26,846 nucleotides of DNA from an uncultured Clostridium sp. (GTDB taxonomy: Bacteria; Bacillota; Clostridia; TANB77; CAG-465): positions 1 to 26,846 of the forward strand of contig USES01000013.1 of assembly GCA_900553785.1 (NCBI GenBank). The letters run 5' to 3'. The notes beneath the pieces were generated by a model. That model worked only from the letters and a program-made list of their open reading frames with translations. It was not told the origin of the DNA and searched no databases. Shown here piece after piece: positions 1 to 5,953 of the stretch. Made by a program: the position numbers and the translations under genes. The first letter of the stretch is position 1, and every line of letters starts with the position of its first letter.

Positions 1-261
1 GATGTGGCAACCAATAGGGGTTTTTCAAATATGAATTATACAACAGGAAGAAATGAAGCATGGAAGTCAAAAAACATATATGATTTAGCGGGTAATGTTG
101 ATGAATGGACAATGGAGTCCCTCTCTTCTAACGAGCGTGTTAACCGTGGGGGCAACTATAATCGCAGTGGGTCCTACAATCCTGCGAGCTATCGTTTCAG
201 CAACGGTCCGGCGGGTGCATACGGAAGCGTAGGGTTCCGCGTCACACTTTATATTCAATAG
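1..261 (+). CDS. C-terminal part of a formylglycine-generating-enzyme (FGE/SUMF1)/C-type-lectin-fold protein, 5' truncated by the window
   Basis: The reading frame is already open at base 1 and ends with TAG at 259-261, so only the last 86 codons are present. The motif YDLAGNVDEWT followed by RGGNY and a terminal VGFRV is the signature of the FGE-sulfatase (SUMF1) C-type-lectin fold. Members either convert cysteine to formylglycine or, when they have lost catalysis, act as ligand-binding scaffolds. The last ~45 residues alternate fixed Gly/Ser/Arg positions with scattered Asn, Tyr, Phe and Ser, which is what target proteins of diversity-generating retroelements look like. About half of the last ~130 bases are G or C, whereas the neighbourhood is strongly AT-rich. 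No catalytic assignment can be made from the fragment. The fold call is firm; the retroelement-target reading is inference. Confidence 0.75.
   Translation, partial: DVATNRGFSNMNYTTGRNEAWKSKNIYDLAGNVDEWTMESLSSNERVNRGGNYNRSGSYNPASYRFSNGPAGAYGSVGFRVTLYIQ
130..258 (+). other. Candidate variable region (VR) of a diversity-generating retroelement
   Basis: This is the GC-rich 3' end of the FGE-fold gene, ending just before the stop codon. It has many codons that are one or more adenine substitutions away from AAC or AAT (TAT, CGC, TTC, GGT, TAC) separated by constant Gly/Ser/Pro codons. It closes with a non-varying block encoding VGFRVTLY, where an initiation-of-mutagenic-homing site would sit. No template repeat and no reverse transcriptase are visible in this window, so the assignment rests on pattern alone. 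Confidence 0.45.
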
Positions 262-591
262 TGAAAGACTGTGAACTGAATTTCCCAGTACTTGGAATTG
301 AGTAGGAAAAGGGAAACGAGAGAATTTAAGAATTAAATTAGAAAGCAAAAATTGGTACAAAGTAGAAATTTTTGCGAGCATAAGCAAGCTCCTTAGCAAG
401 TTCGAGGGATGAACCTCGAACAGCAAAGGAGTTTTTTTATGAGAGAGGTGTTCAAAGAAGTTAGCTTATTTGATGTAATATATGGTAACAAAATGACTAT
501 AATAATAGTGCTATAAAAGATATTGTTAATGACATTAAGCATGTCGAAAGTTTAAATTGTATAGTTGCAATAAAAAAATGTGAATTAACTA
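262..591. other. Stretch between the FGE-fold gene and the rplJ promoter, with no confident gene
   Basis: It holds 127 bases of AT-rich sequence with no recognised element, the terminator hairpin at 389-438, a 25-codon ORF at 439-516, and a second open frame in a different phase running to a TAG at 600-602. Nothing else is recognisable. Confidence 0.6.
389..438 (+). terminator. Long two-part hairpin followed by seven T residues
   Basis: The outer stem pairs CTCCTT (389-394) with AAGGAG (426-431), and the inner stem pairs GTTCGAGG (400-407) with CCTCGAAC (414-421) around a GATGAA loop. Seven T residues (432-438) follow at once. This has the form of a rho-independent terminator for the FGE-fold gene. 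The 3' arm AAAGGAG is also a perfect Shine-Dalgarno sequence seven bases ahead of the ATG at 439, so folding would hide that ribosome site. Confidence 0.65.
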
Positions 592-602
592 TTGCATTTT
601 AG
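439..602 (+). pseudogene. Short ORF, possibly the decayed start of a larger gene
   Basis: ATG at 439 follows AAAGGAG with good spacing and encodes MREVFKEVSLFDVIYGNK and then a few Ile-rich residues to a TAA at 514-516. A second open frame continues from about 495 to a TAG at 600-602 and reads as plausible charged/hydrophobic protein (DYNNSAIKDIVNDI...). This suggests one gene broken by a frameshift. The second frame ends inside the -35 region of the rplJ promoter. I do not recognise the product. Its place just after a retroelement-type target gene would fit a degraded accessory or reverse-transcriptase gene, but no reverse-transcriptase motif survives. It may also be chance. Confidence 0.25.
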
Positions 603-620
603 TATTTTATGTGTTACAAT
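592..620 (+). promoter_or_regulatory. Promoter of rplJL
   Basis: TTGCAT (592-597) and TACAAT (615-620) are separated by 17 bases, and a TG at 612-613 gives an extended -10. It lies about 20 bases ahead of the L10 leader, so it should drive rplJ and rplL directly, independently of rplKA. Confidence 0.75.
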
Positions 621-640
621 AATTAACGTAATATTTAGTT

Positions 641-757
641 TACCCAAGACAGTAGGTGCAAAGTAAATCCTACCGAGGTAATGAGAATCGTGTATTTTAT
701 TGAAGAAATTCAATTGTTATATATGATACTGTTGCCTTGTGGTAACAGTATTTTTTT
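641..757 (+). promoter_or_regulatory. Ribosomal protein L10 leader with attenuator
   Basis: The conserved L10-leader core is visible: ACCCAAGACAGTAGGTGC, then GTAGG (652-656) pairing with CCTAC (669-673) and the CCGAGGTAAT block. It is followed by an intrinsic terminator, ATACTGTTGCC (726-736), loop TTGT, GGTAACAGTAT (741-751) and a run of T to 757. In Firmicutes the L10(L12)4 complex binds this leader and lowers expression of rplJL when free protein accumulates. The terminator sits 32 bases before the rplJ ATG, so control by transcription attenuation is the likely mode. An ATG at 681 in frame with rplJ lies inside this structure and is not a start. Confidence 0.88.
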
Positions 758-788
758 GAATATTAAACATAAGGAGGTGTGGCAAAAG

Positions 789-1298
789 ATGCCAAGCGCA
801 AAGGTTTTAGAACAAAAACAAAAACAAGTTAAAGAATTGAGCGAAAAGATAAAAGATGCTAAAATTACTTTCTTTGTTGATTATAAAGGAATTACAGTTG
901 ACGAAGATATGAAATTAAGAAAAGCATTAAGAGAATCTGGACATTATTGTGCAGTTGTTAAAAACTCAATAATTAAACTTGCAGCAAAAGAAGCTGGAAT
1001 TGAAGGACTAGACAGTATGTTAGAAGGACCAACAGTTATTGTTACAGGTTCAGAAGAATATACAGTAGGACCTAAAATCGCTTATGATTTTGCTAAAGAC
1101 CATGATTTCTACAAATTTAAAGGTGGAATAATGGACGGAAAAGTAATAGAGGAAGCTGAACTTACAAAGCTTGCTAAATTACCATCAAAAGAAGCATTAC
1201 TTACATCACTTGCTTCTGCTCTTATCGGAAATATCCGTAACCTAGCAGTAGTACTTGATCAAGTAGCTAAGAAAAATGAGGAACAAGTTAGTGTCTAA
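789..1298 (+). CDS. rplJ: 50S ribosomal protein L10
   Basis: Product of 169 residues, normal for L10. The N-terminal part binds 23S rRNA at the base of the stalk, with typical features: FFVDYKGITVDED, LRKALRESG and VVKNSIIKLAAKEAG. The C-terminal helix (LASALIGNIRNLAVVLDQVA) docks dimers of L7/L12. The start chosen is the ATG at 789, preceded by AAGGAGGTG. The frame is open back to 681, but that extension runs through the leader terminator and is not translated. rplL follows after 32 bases. The protein is also the likely repressor of its own operon through the leader upstream. Confidence 0.97.
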   Translation: MPSAKVLEQKQKQVKELSEKIKDAKITFFVDYKGITVDEDMKLRKALRESGHYCAVVKNSIIKLAAKEAGIEGLDSMLEGPTVIVTGSEEYTVGPKIAYDFAKDHDFYKFKGGIMDGKVIEEAELTKLAKLPSKEALLTSLASALIGNIRNLAVVLDQVAKKNEEQVSV

Positions 1299-1330
1299 AG
1301 ACTAACATAAATTTTAAGGAGGATTTTAAA

Positions 1331-1702
1331 ATGGAAAAAATTGAAAGCATTATTGCTGAAATCGAAAAACTATCAGTTATTGAACTTGCTGATTTAGTTA
1401 AAGCAATTGAAGAAAAGTTCGGAGTAAGTGCCGCTGCAGCAGCAGTTGTAGTAGCAGGTGGAGCAGCAGCAGGAGCAGCTGCTGAAGAAAAAACTGAATT
1501 TACAGTAGTTCTTAAAGAAGCAGGAGCTAACAAAATTCAAGTAGTTAAAGCAGTTAAAGAAGTAACTGGTCTAGGACTAAAAGAAGCTAAAGATTTAGTT
1601 GACGCAGCTCCAAAGAACGTTAAAGAAAACGTTTCTAAAGACGAAGCTGAAAAGATTAAAGCAACTTTATCTGATGCGGGCGCAGTTGTTGAATTAGTTT
1701 AA
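1331..1702 (+). CDS. rplL: 50S ribosomal protein L7/L12
   Basis: Product of 123 residues, the usual length. An N-terminal dimerisation helix pair (residues 1-35) leads into an Ala/Gly-rich hinge (about 36-55). The globular C-terminal domain follows, containing VVLKEAGANKIQVVKAVKEV and GLGLKEAKDLVDAAPK, which contacts translation factors such as EF-Tu and EF-G. The ribosome site AAGGAGG is nine bases ahead of the ATG. The codons are AT-rich but very regular (GCA, GAA, AAA), as expected of a highly expressed gene. It is co-transcribed with rplJ and closed by the hairpin at 1718-1749. No rpoB follows, which is unusual. Confidence 0.97.
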   Translation: MEKIESIIAEIEKLSVIELADLVKAIEEKFGVSAAAAAVVVAGGAAAGAAAEEKTEFTVVLKEAGANKIQVVKAVKEVTGLGLKEAKDLVDAAPKNVKENVSKDEAEKIKATLSDAGAVVELV

Positions 1703-1717
1703 TATTTCAAAAAATTG

Positions 1718-1749
1718 TAACAGTTAGGTTTTTCCTAGCTGTTATTTTT
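1718..1749 (+). terminator. Rho-independent terminator after rplL
   Basis: TAACAGTTAGG (1718-1728) pairs with CCTAGCTGTTA (1734-1744) over 11 bp with one T-G wobble, loop TTTTT, then five T residues (1745-1749). Confidence 0.9.
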
Positions 1750-1805
1750 ATGTTATGTTTAGTTGTTAATTTTAATATTTCTAATCTTTAATTATTTATT
1801 TTTTG

Positions 1806-1814
1806 TGGTATAAT
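1806..1814 (+). promoter_or_regulatory. Extended -10 element ahead of the 1838 gene
   Basis: TGG followed by TATAAT (1809-1814) forms a full extended -10, 24 bases before the start codon. No good -35 hexamer is present at 16-18 bases upstream, which extended -10 promoters tolerate. Confidence 0.6.
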
Positions 1815-1837
1815 AAATATGCTAGGGGTGAATGATA

Positions 1838-2929
1838 ATGAAGTTTGAATTAAGGAAAAAAAGTGTAATTGTAATAATATCAATAATAATTATTATTTTA
1901 TCTGTTGTTTTGATTGTAGCGTTTAACATGAAAGATGATAAAAAAGAGCCAGAACCTACACCAGAACCTATAGATACAGTTGTTAAAATAACATCAACCA
2001 AAGTTGATGATACCAAACTTATACAGTATAACAATGGAGACTTTTCTATGAAAGTGCCTGAAGGTTGGCAAGTAGAGGTTGTTCAAGGTAAAAACTATGG
2101 AATAAGAGTGTATAACCCTGATGATGAAAGATACCAAATATTCTATTATTATTCTTTAGGAGGTTTTTTAAAGAATAAGGAAGCAAAACAGTACTACCAA
2201 GTTTATTCTGGAATATCTAGTACTGGTTTTGAAAAATTACCAATACTAAATCCAGGAACCGTAGAAAATTTGTTTAAGACTTGGACTACTATAGTAGGAT
2301 ATGCTAAAACAAATATACAAGGATATGCTAATTTTAACTTCCCATTTTTATTTAATTTTAAAGTAAAAGAGCAATTTGAATTGGGCTCAGATTTAAAGAA
2401 ATCATTGGGAACAAAAGTTACAGAAGGAATAGTAAAAGCTGAGTATACAAACGATACTGGTAAAGATAAAGCTGAGGGATTGTTTACAACTATTATTGTT
2501 GACTTGGATAGCAGTGATACAAAATTACCTCTTGCTGTATACAATACTATTGGTGTAACAGCAGAGTATACTGAGTTTATTAATTGGAAAGATATATTAT
2601 TTGAATGTCTAGGGTCAATAAAATTTAGTGATAAATATATAGAAAGTGTAAAATCACATGCTGACGAGGAAACTGTAATAGACCTAAATGCTGAAATTCA
2701 AAATGTTGTTGCTTCATACAAAGAGGCATGGAAAAATAGAGATACATCAGAAGAAATATCTGTTCAAATTGAAAAAGATGAAAACTTAGGTAAAGAAAGA
2801 GTATATGATGTAAATACAGGTAAAGTATATTTAGCAGATAAAGGTTGGTTTGAAAAATATGTGGGAGATGTATACAAGCAAGTAGAAAGAAATATGTATT
2901 TAGAACCAATTGCAGGAAACATAGAATAA
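1838..2929 (+). CDS. Membrane-anchored extracytoplasmic protein of unknown function
   Basis: Product of 363 residues from the ATG at 1838, which has AGGGGTG at ideal spacing. The ATG six bases earlier is too close to it. Residues 1-7 are positively charged and about 10-30 form one strong membrane segment, followed by a Pro/Glu linker (KKEPEPTPEPID). The rest is soluble and would lie outside the membrane. It includes FSMKVPEGWQVEV, the opening of a beta-rich domain seen in many lipoproteins, and a C-terminal ERVYDVNTGKVYLADKGWFE stretch. I do not recognise a named family. It has its own promoter and ends at a terminator shared with tmcAL, so it is a single-gene unit. Confidence 0.85.
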   Translation: MKFELRKKSVIVIISIIIIILSVVLIVAFNMKDDKKEPEPTPEPIDTVVKITSTKVDDTKLIQYNNGDFSMKVPEGWQVEVVQGKNYGIRVYNPDDERYQIFYYYSLGGFLKNKEAKQYYQVYSGISSTGFEKLPILNPGTVENLFKTWTTIVGYAKTNIQGYANFNFPFLFNFKVKEQFELGSDLKKSLGTKVTEGIVKAEYTNDTGKDKAEGLFTTIIVDLDSSDTKLPLAVYNTIGVTAEYTEFINWKDILFECLGSIKFSDKYIESVKSHADEETVIDLNAEIQNVVASYKEAWKNRDTSEEISVQIEKDENLGKERVYDVNTGKVYLADKGWFEKYVGDVYKQVERNMYLEPIAGNIE

Positions 2930-2937
2930 ATAAAAAG

Positions 2938-2967
2938 CAGACTAGGGAAGTTTTATTCCTTAGTCTG
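2938..2967. terminator. Bidirectional terminator between the 1838 gene and tmcAL
   Basis: CAGACTAGGGAA (2938-2949) pairs with TTCCTTAGTCTG (2956-2967), 12 bp with one wobble. On the minus strand it is followed by a clear T run (plus-strand A run at 2932-2936), so it serves tmcAL best. The tmcAL stop codon lies inside the stem. On the plus strand the T run is weak. Confidence 0.75.
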
Positions 2968-4144
2968 TTATTATATCTTGAAACTCAGGTATGTTTTCAT
3001 TAAATATTAAATTATGAACTTTAGTAGCAAGACAGTCCAATTCAATAGATGAGTTTATGTTACGTTCCTCGGTTTTTGAGCTTTTAGCGTTTGTTATAAC
3101 CGGTATTGAAGAATTTTCGGATAGTATTGTGAGTAGTTTTTTACTTTCCTTAGATATCTTTAAAATTCTTGCATAATACACATTTTTTAGTGAGTTGTTT
3201 TTTTCTTTAGTTATACCAAGTAAAATATTGTTGCAAATTCTCTTTAACCTACCTTGAGTATATCTTTTAGTAGAAATATTTTTTATAAACTCTTCATATG
3301 AGTCTGAATTTAGAGCCATGTTGTAAATTCTATTTTCTAGTCCTTCGCCTATTTCATATATGTCTTTTAATTTTGATGGTGTAAGCTTAATTATTTCGTA
3401 TTTTAGCAGCTGCCAATATCTATTGATATATAATCTATCTATTGATTTAAGCTTGTTATATACAGCCTCTGGAACAACCACTTTTATATTATCTAAATCT
3501 TCATTTGCGAAAAGTTTTCTAATTAAAGTTGAACTTGCAAAATTATTATTTGTAATTGTTGAATTATGATTAGTTCCTACTCGTGGTATCAACACTGGAG
3601 TTATGCTGCTATTTTCATTCATAATACATTTTAAATATTGAATGGCTAAAATATTATTTGGTTTTTCTAGTATTTCTAATTCTTCTTTTGTAAATATATT
3701 TTCTAAAACTTCTGCTTGAATTTTAGCCGAGTTTATTTTTTTATTTTCGTGATTTTTACAAAGGGTAGCTATTTTTAGATTTTCATTATTTAATACTTCC
3801 GCTATTTTAATTAGTTTAGATAATTCTTTACACTCTGCACCAAATGCAAGGTGAGTAATAGAATTAAGTCTTGTTAAAATACCAATTGCACCTTTAGAAA
3901 AGTATTCGGCGCTAGATGTAGCATATATAGTTGGAAGTTCAATTACCAGATCAACACCATATGTCACTGCAAGAGAGGCTTTATCTAATTTATTTGTTAT
4001 TGAAATATTACCTTGTTCAGTGAAATTACCAGACATTATAACTATGGTATAATCTGGTTTTACTATGTCTTTTGCTCTTTCAATTTGGTAAATGTGTCCG
4101 TTGTGCATTGGGTTATATTCAACAATAATACCTAAAATCTTCAT
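2960..4144 (-). CDS. tmcAL: tRNA(Met) cytidine acetate ligase, TmcAL (YlbM family)
   Basis: Product of 394 residues. The family uses ATP and acetate to make N4-acetylcytidine at the wobble base of elongator tRNA-Met, by way of acetyl-adenylate. The nucleotidyltransferase signature is plain: GIIVEYNPMHNGH with HNGH at residues 14-17, then IVIMSGNFTEQG and LPTIYATSSAEYFSKGA. The next hallmark block is NNFASSTLIRKLF. I start at the ATG at 4144, which has AGGA eight to eleven bases upstream. The frame stays open nine codons further but without a ribosome site. It is divergent from rnhA, with promoters packed into the 4145-4234 gap. Confidence 0.9.
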   Translation of the reverse strand: MKILGIIVEYNPMHNGHIYQIERAKDIVKPDYTIVIMSGNFTEQGNISITNKLDKASLAVTYGVDLVIELPTIYATSSAEYFSKGAIGILTRLNSITHLAFGAECKELSKLIKIAEVLNNENLKIATLCKNHENKKINSAKIQAEVLENIFTKEELEILEKPNNILAIQYLKCIMNENSSITPVLIPRVGTNHNSTITNNNFASSTLIRKLFANEDLDNIKVVVPEAVYNKLKSIDRLYINRYWQLLKYEIIKLTPSKLKDIYEIGEGLENRIYNMALNSDSYEEFIKNISTKRYTQGRLKRICNNILLGITKEKNNSLKNVYYARILKISKESKKLLTILSENSSIPVITNAKSSKTEERNINSSIELDCLATKVHNLIFNENIPEFQDIITD

Positions 4145-4165
4145 TTTTCGACAATCCTTTCTTAG

Positions 4166-4194
4166 TTGCAATATGTTTACATCTCTGCTATTAT
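4166..4194 (+). promoter_or_regulatory. Probable rnhA promoter
   Basis: TTGCAA (4166-4171) and TATTAT (4189-4194) are 17 bases apart. On the other strand a TATAAT (4198-4193) overlaps it and could serve tmcAL, with a poor -35. The two divergent promoters would then compete for the same DNA. Confidence 0.5.
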
Positions 4195-4234
4195 TATATT
4201 AGCATTTAAGCGCTAATAAATCAAGGAGGACAAA

Positions 4235-4684
4235 ATGAAAAACGTAGTTATATATACAGATGGAGCGTGCAGTGGTAACCCTGGACCTGGTGGCTATGGT
4301 ATTGTTTTATCTTGTGAGGGAAAGACTATTGAATTATCTGGAAGAGAGGATGACACAACAAATAACAGAATGGAGCTTATGGCAGCAATAGTTGCACTTG
4401 AAACTTTGAAATTTCCATGTGACGTTACCTTACATTCAGATAGTAGCTATTTGGTTAATGCATACAATAACCATTGGATAGAATCTTGGAAGAAAAATGG
4501 CTGGAAAAACTCTTCAAAAGAACCAGTTAAAAATAAAGATTTATGGGAAAGATTAGAACGCCAAATGGAAAGGCATAATGTGACTTTAGCTAAAGTTAAA
4601 GGACACGCAAATGATGAACTAAATAATAGATGTGATAAACTAGCAACTGATGCAGTAAAAGGAATAATAGTTGGCGGTTCATAA
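4235..4684 (+). CDS. rnhA: Ribonuclease HI
   Basis: Product of 149 residues, the length of a single-domain bacterial RNase HI. It cuts the RNA strand of RNA-DNA hybrids (R-loops, primers). The four metal-binding acidic residues can be placed: D9 in YTDGACSGNPGPGGYG, E47 in NNRMELMAA, D69 in LHSDSSYLVNA, and D134 in RCDKLATDA. H124 in KVKGHA is the conserved catalytic-loop histidine. The basic WKKNGWKNSS handle is also present. The ribosome site AAGGAGG precedes the ATG with good spacing. The gene lies 39 bases before the SpoIIM-like gene, in the same direction, without a visible terminator between them. Confidence 0.95.
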   Translation: MKNVVIYTDGACSGNPGPGGYGIVLSCEGKTIELSGREDDTTNNRMELMAAIVALETLKFPCDVTLHSDSSYLVNAYNNHWIESWKKNGWKNSSKEPVKNKDLWERLERQMERHNVTLAKVKGHANDELNNRCDKLATDAVKGIIVGGS

Positions 4685-4723
4685 ATATATGTAAATAAGC
4701 ATAGTATGTCTTAGGTGATTTTC

Positions 4724-5338
4724 ATGATTAAAAAATGGTTTAAACAATTTGTTCTTGAAAATAAATATGACATATGTACGGTAGCTATGCTTTTAATAAT
4801 AGGATTTGTTTGCGGAATAGGTATATATTTTATTGTAAATGACAATACTACAAATGATCTCTTAAATACTGTAAAAAATGTATTTGATTTATCTGCTGGT
4901 GAAAAAATCATTAAATCAAATGTAATAACTAACAGTTTAAAAATTAATTTAGTATTAATACTAGCGTTATTATTTTTTAGCATAACACTTATTGGAAAAT
5001 GGTGCATATATTTTACAACAATGCTTAAGGGTATTGCTATTGGAATATACACTTGTATACTTTTTGCTATATTCGGTTTTTGGTGGGGAATTGTTGCTAC
5101 GCTATTGTTGGTAGTATTAATAAACATTATATATATTCCAACATACATATATATTTCTACGACATTGCTAGCATTTAATTTTGAATTATTTAATACAAAA
5201 AAAGACACTACCAATTTATACTGTGTTACTAAAACATTAACAAAGTTAGTTGCGGCTTTTGCTTTTATTTTTTCTAGTAGTATATTAGAACAAGTTTTGA
5301 CAAATGTAGTATTTAAAATTTATGAAAAAATTTCATAA
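4724..5338 (+). CDS. spoIIM: SpoIIM-like (stage II sporulation protein M family) membrane protein
   Basis: Product of 204 residues with about five membrane segments: roughly 18-38, 72-92, 98-118, 122-146 and 172-190. The layout is a short basic cytoplasmic N-terminus, a first helix, a ~35-residue outside loop, then four helices with a KGIAIG motif at the third. That layout fits the SpoIIM family. SpoIIM in Bacillus works with SpoIID and SpoIIP in septal peptidoglycan remodelling during engulfment; family members also occur outside sporulation. I start at the ATG at 4724, preceded by TTAGGTGA, rather than the in-frame GTG at 4715 that overlaps that site. Without spoIIP or spoIID nearby the functional call is tentative. 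Confidence 0.6.
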   Translation: MIKKWFKQFVLENKYDICTVAMLLIIGFVCGIGIYFIVNDNTTNDLLNTVKNVFDLSAGEKIIKSNVITNSLKINLVLILALLFFSITLIGKWCIYFTTMLKGIAIGIYTCILFAIFGFWWGIVATLLLVVLINIIYIPTYIYISTTLLAFNFELFNTKKDTTNLYCVTKTLTKLVAAFAFIFSSSILEQVLTNVVFKIYEKIS

Positions 5339-5446
5339 AATATTTGCAAAATTCTACTAAATGTGTTAATATGAATATGCTTATCATCGATTGACTAGCG
5401 AACCTTTAAAAAATTACATAAATTTTCATATTTTTTACATGAATTC

Positions 5447-5475
5447 TTGACAAATATGAAAAAATAATGTAAACT
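5447..5475 (+). promoter_or_regulatory. Promoter of the tRNA operon
   Basis: A perfect TTGACA (5447-5452) is followed after 17 bases by TAAACT (5470-5475), 19 bases before the first tRNA. Confidence 0.75.
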
Positions 5476-5494
5476 ATTAAAGTCACATGTTTGT

Positions 5495-5570
5495 GGGCTA
5501 TTAGCTCAGTTGGCAGAGCACTTGACTTTTAATCAAGTTGTCCCGCGTTCGAATCGCGGATAGCTCACCA
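5495..5570 (+). tRNA. tRNA-Lys (anticodon TTT)
   Basis: A complete cloverleaf of 76 nt with CCA encoded. The acceptor GGGCTAT pairs with ATAGCTC; the D arm is TAGCTCAGTTGGCAGAGCA. The anticodon stem is CTTGA/TCAAG with loop CTTTTAA, and the T arm contains GTTCGAATC. It reads AAA and AAG codons, which are very abundant in this AT-rich genome. Confidence 0.97.
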
Positions 5571-5573
5571 CAA

Positions 5574-5648
5574 GGCCCGTTGGTCAATCGGTTAAGACAT
5601 CGCCCTTTCACGGCGGAGTGAGGAGTTCGACTCTCCTACGGGTCACCA
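5574..5648 (+). tRNA. tRNA-Glu (anticodon TTC)
   Basis: A cloverleaf of 75 nt with CCA encoded. The acceptor GGCCCGT pairs with ACGGGTC; the anticodon loop is CTTTCAC between TCGCC and GGCGG, and the T arm is GGAGTTCGACTCTCC. It starts three bases after the tRNA-Lys. Confidence 0.97.
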
Positions 5649-5654
5649 TGTGAT

Positions 5655-5730
5655 GCTGGAGTAGCTCAGTTGGTAGAGCAGCTGACTTGTAATCAGCAGG
5701 TCCTCGGTTCAAGTCCGAGCTTCAGCTCCA
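5655..5730 (+). tRNA. tRNA-Thr (anticodon TGT)
   Basis: A cloverleaf of 76 nt with CCA encoded. The acceptor GCTGGAG pairs with CTTCAGC; the anticodon loop is CTTGTAA between GCTGA and TCAGC, and the T arm contains GGTTCAAGTCC. It is the last tRNA of the operon. Confidence 0.97.
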
Positions 5731-5736
5731 AATTAA

Positions 5737-5771
5737 ACCTTATAGTCATAATGGCTATAAGGTATTTTTTT
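5737..5771 (+). terminator. Rho-independent terminator of the tRNA operon
   Basis: ACCTTATAG (5737-5745) pairs with CTATAAGGT (5755-5763), extended by two more pairs. It is followed by A and seven T residues (5765-5771). Confidence 0.9.
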
Positions 5772-5862
5772 ATACATGTAACTTTATTGCTTAAATATTT
5801 TTAATAATAATCTATATTTTTTGTAACAGTGGCTATTTTACTGTGTTTCTAAATTTGGCCTG

Positions 5863-5877
5863 TGTCGAAATTTGACA
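5863..5877. promoter_or_regulatory. Pair of inverted Spo0A-box-like sites overlapping a TTGACA
   Basis: TGTCGAA (5863-5869) on the plus strand and TGTCAAA on the minus strand (5871-5877) both match the core 0A-box TGTCRAA and face each other across one base. The second overlaps a perfect -35 hexamer TTGACA (5872-5877), though the -10 at 17 bases (CTTAAA) is poor. The sites lie ~75 bases before the VirD4-like gene. Single boxes of this kind are common by chance in AT-rich DNA; the paired arrangement is what makes it worth noting. Confidence 0.35.
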
Positions 5878-5953
5878 ACATTTGCAATATATCTCTTAAA
5901 GTATAGACAAAATAATTTAAGTGGTGTTAACATTATTAAACAAGGTGATTTAC

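Noticed and set aside
681..788. In-frame N-terminal extension of rplJ from an ATG at 681
   Set aside because: It lies within the L10 leader and reads through the attenuator hairpin. The ATG at 789 has a perfect ribosome site and gives the normal L10 N-terminus.
5655..5772. tRNA-Thr 3' end as an attachment site for an integrated element carrying the secretion-like genes
   Set aside because: No direct repeat of the tRNA 3' end was seen elsewhere in the window, no integrase gene is present, and an intact terminator separates the tRNA from the operon.
5921..5953. Earlier GTG start for the VirD4-like ATPase
   Set aside because: No ribosome site precedes it, whereas AAGGTGA sits just ahead of the ATG at 5954.
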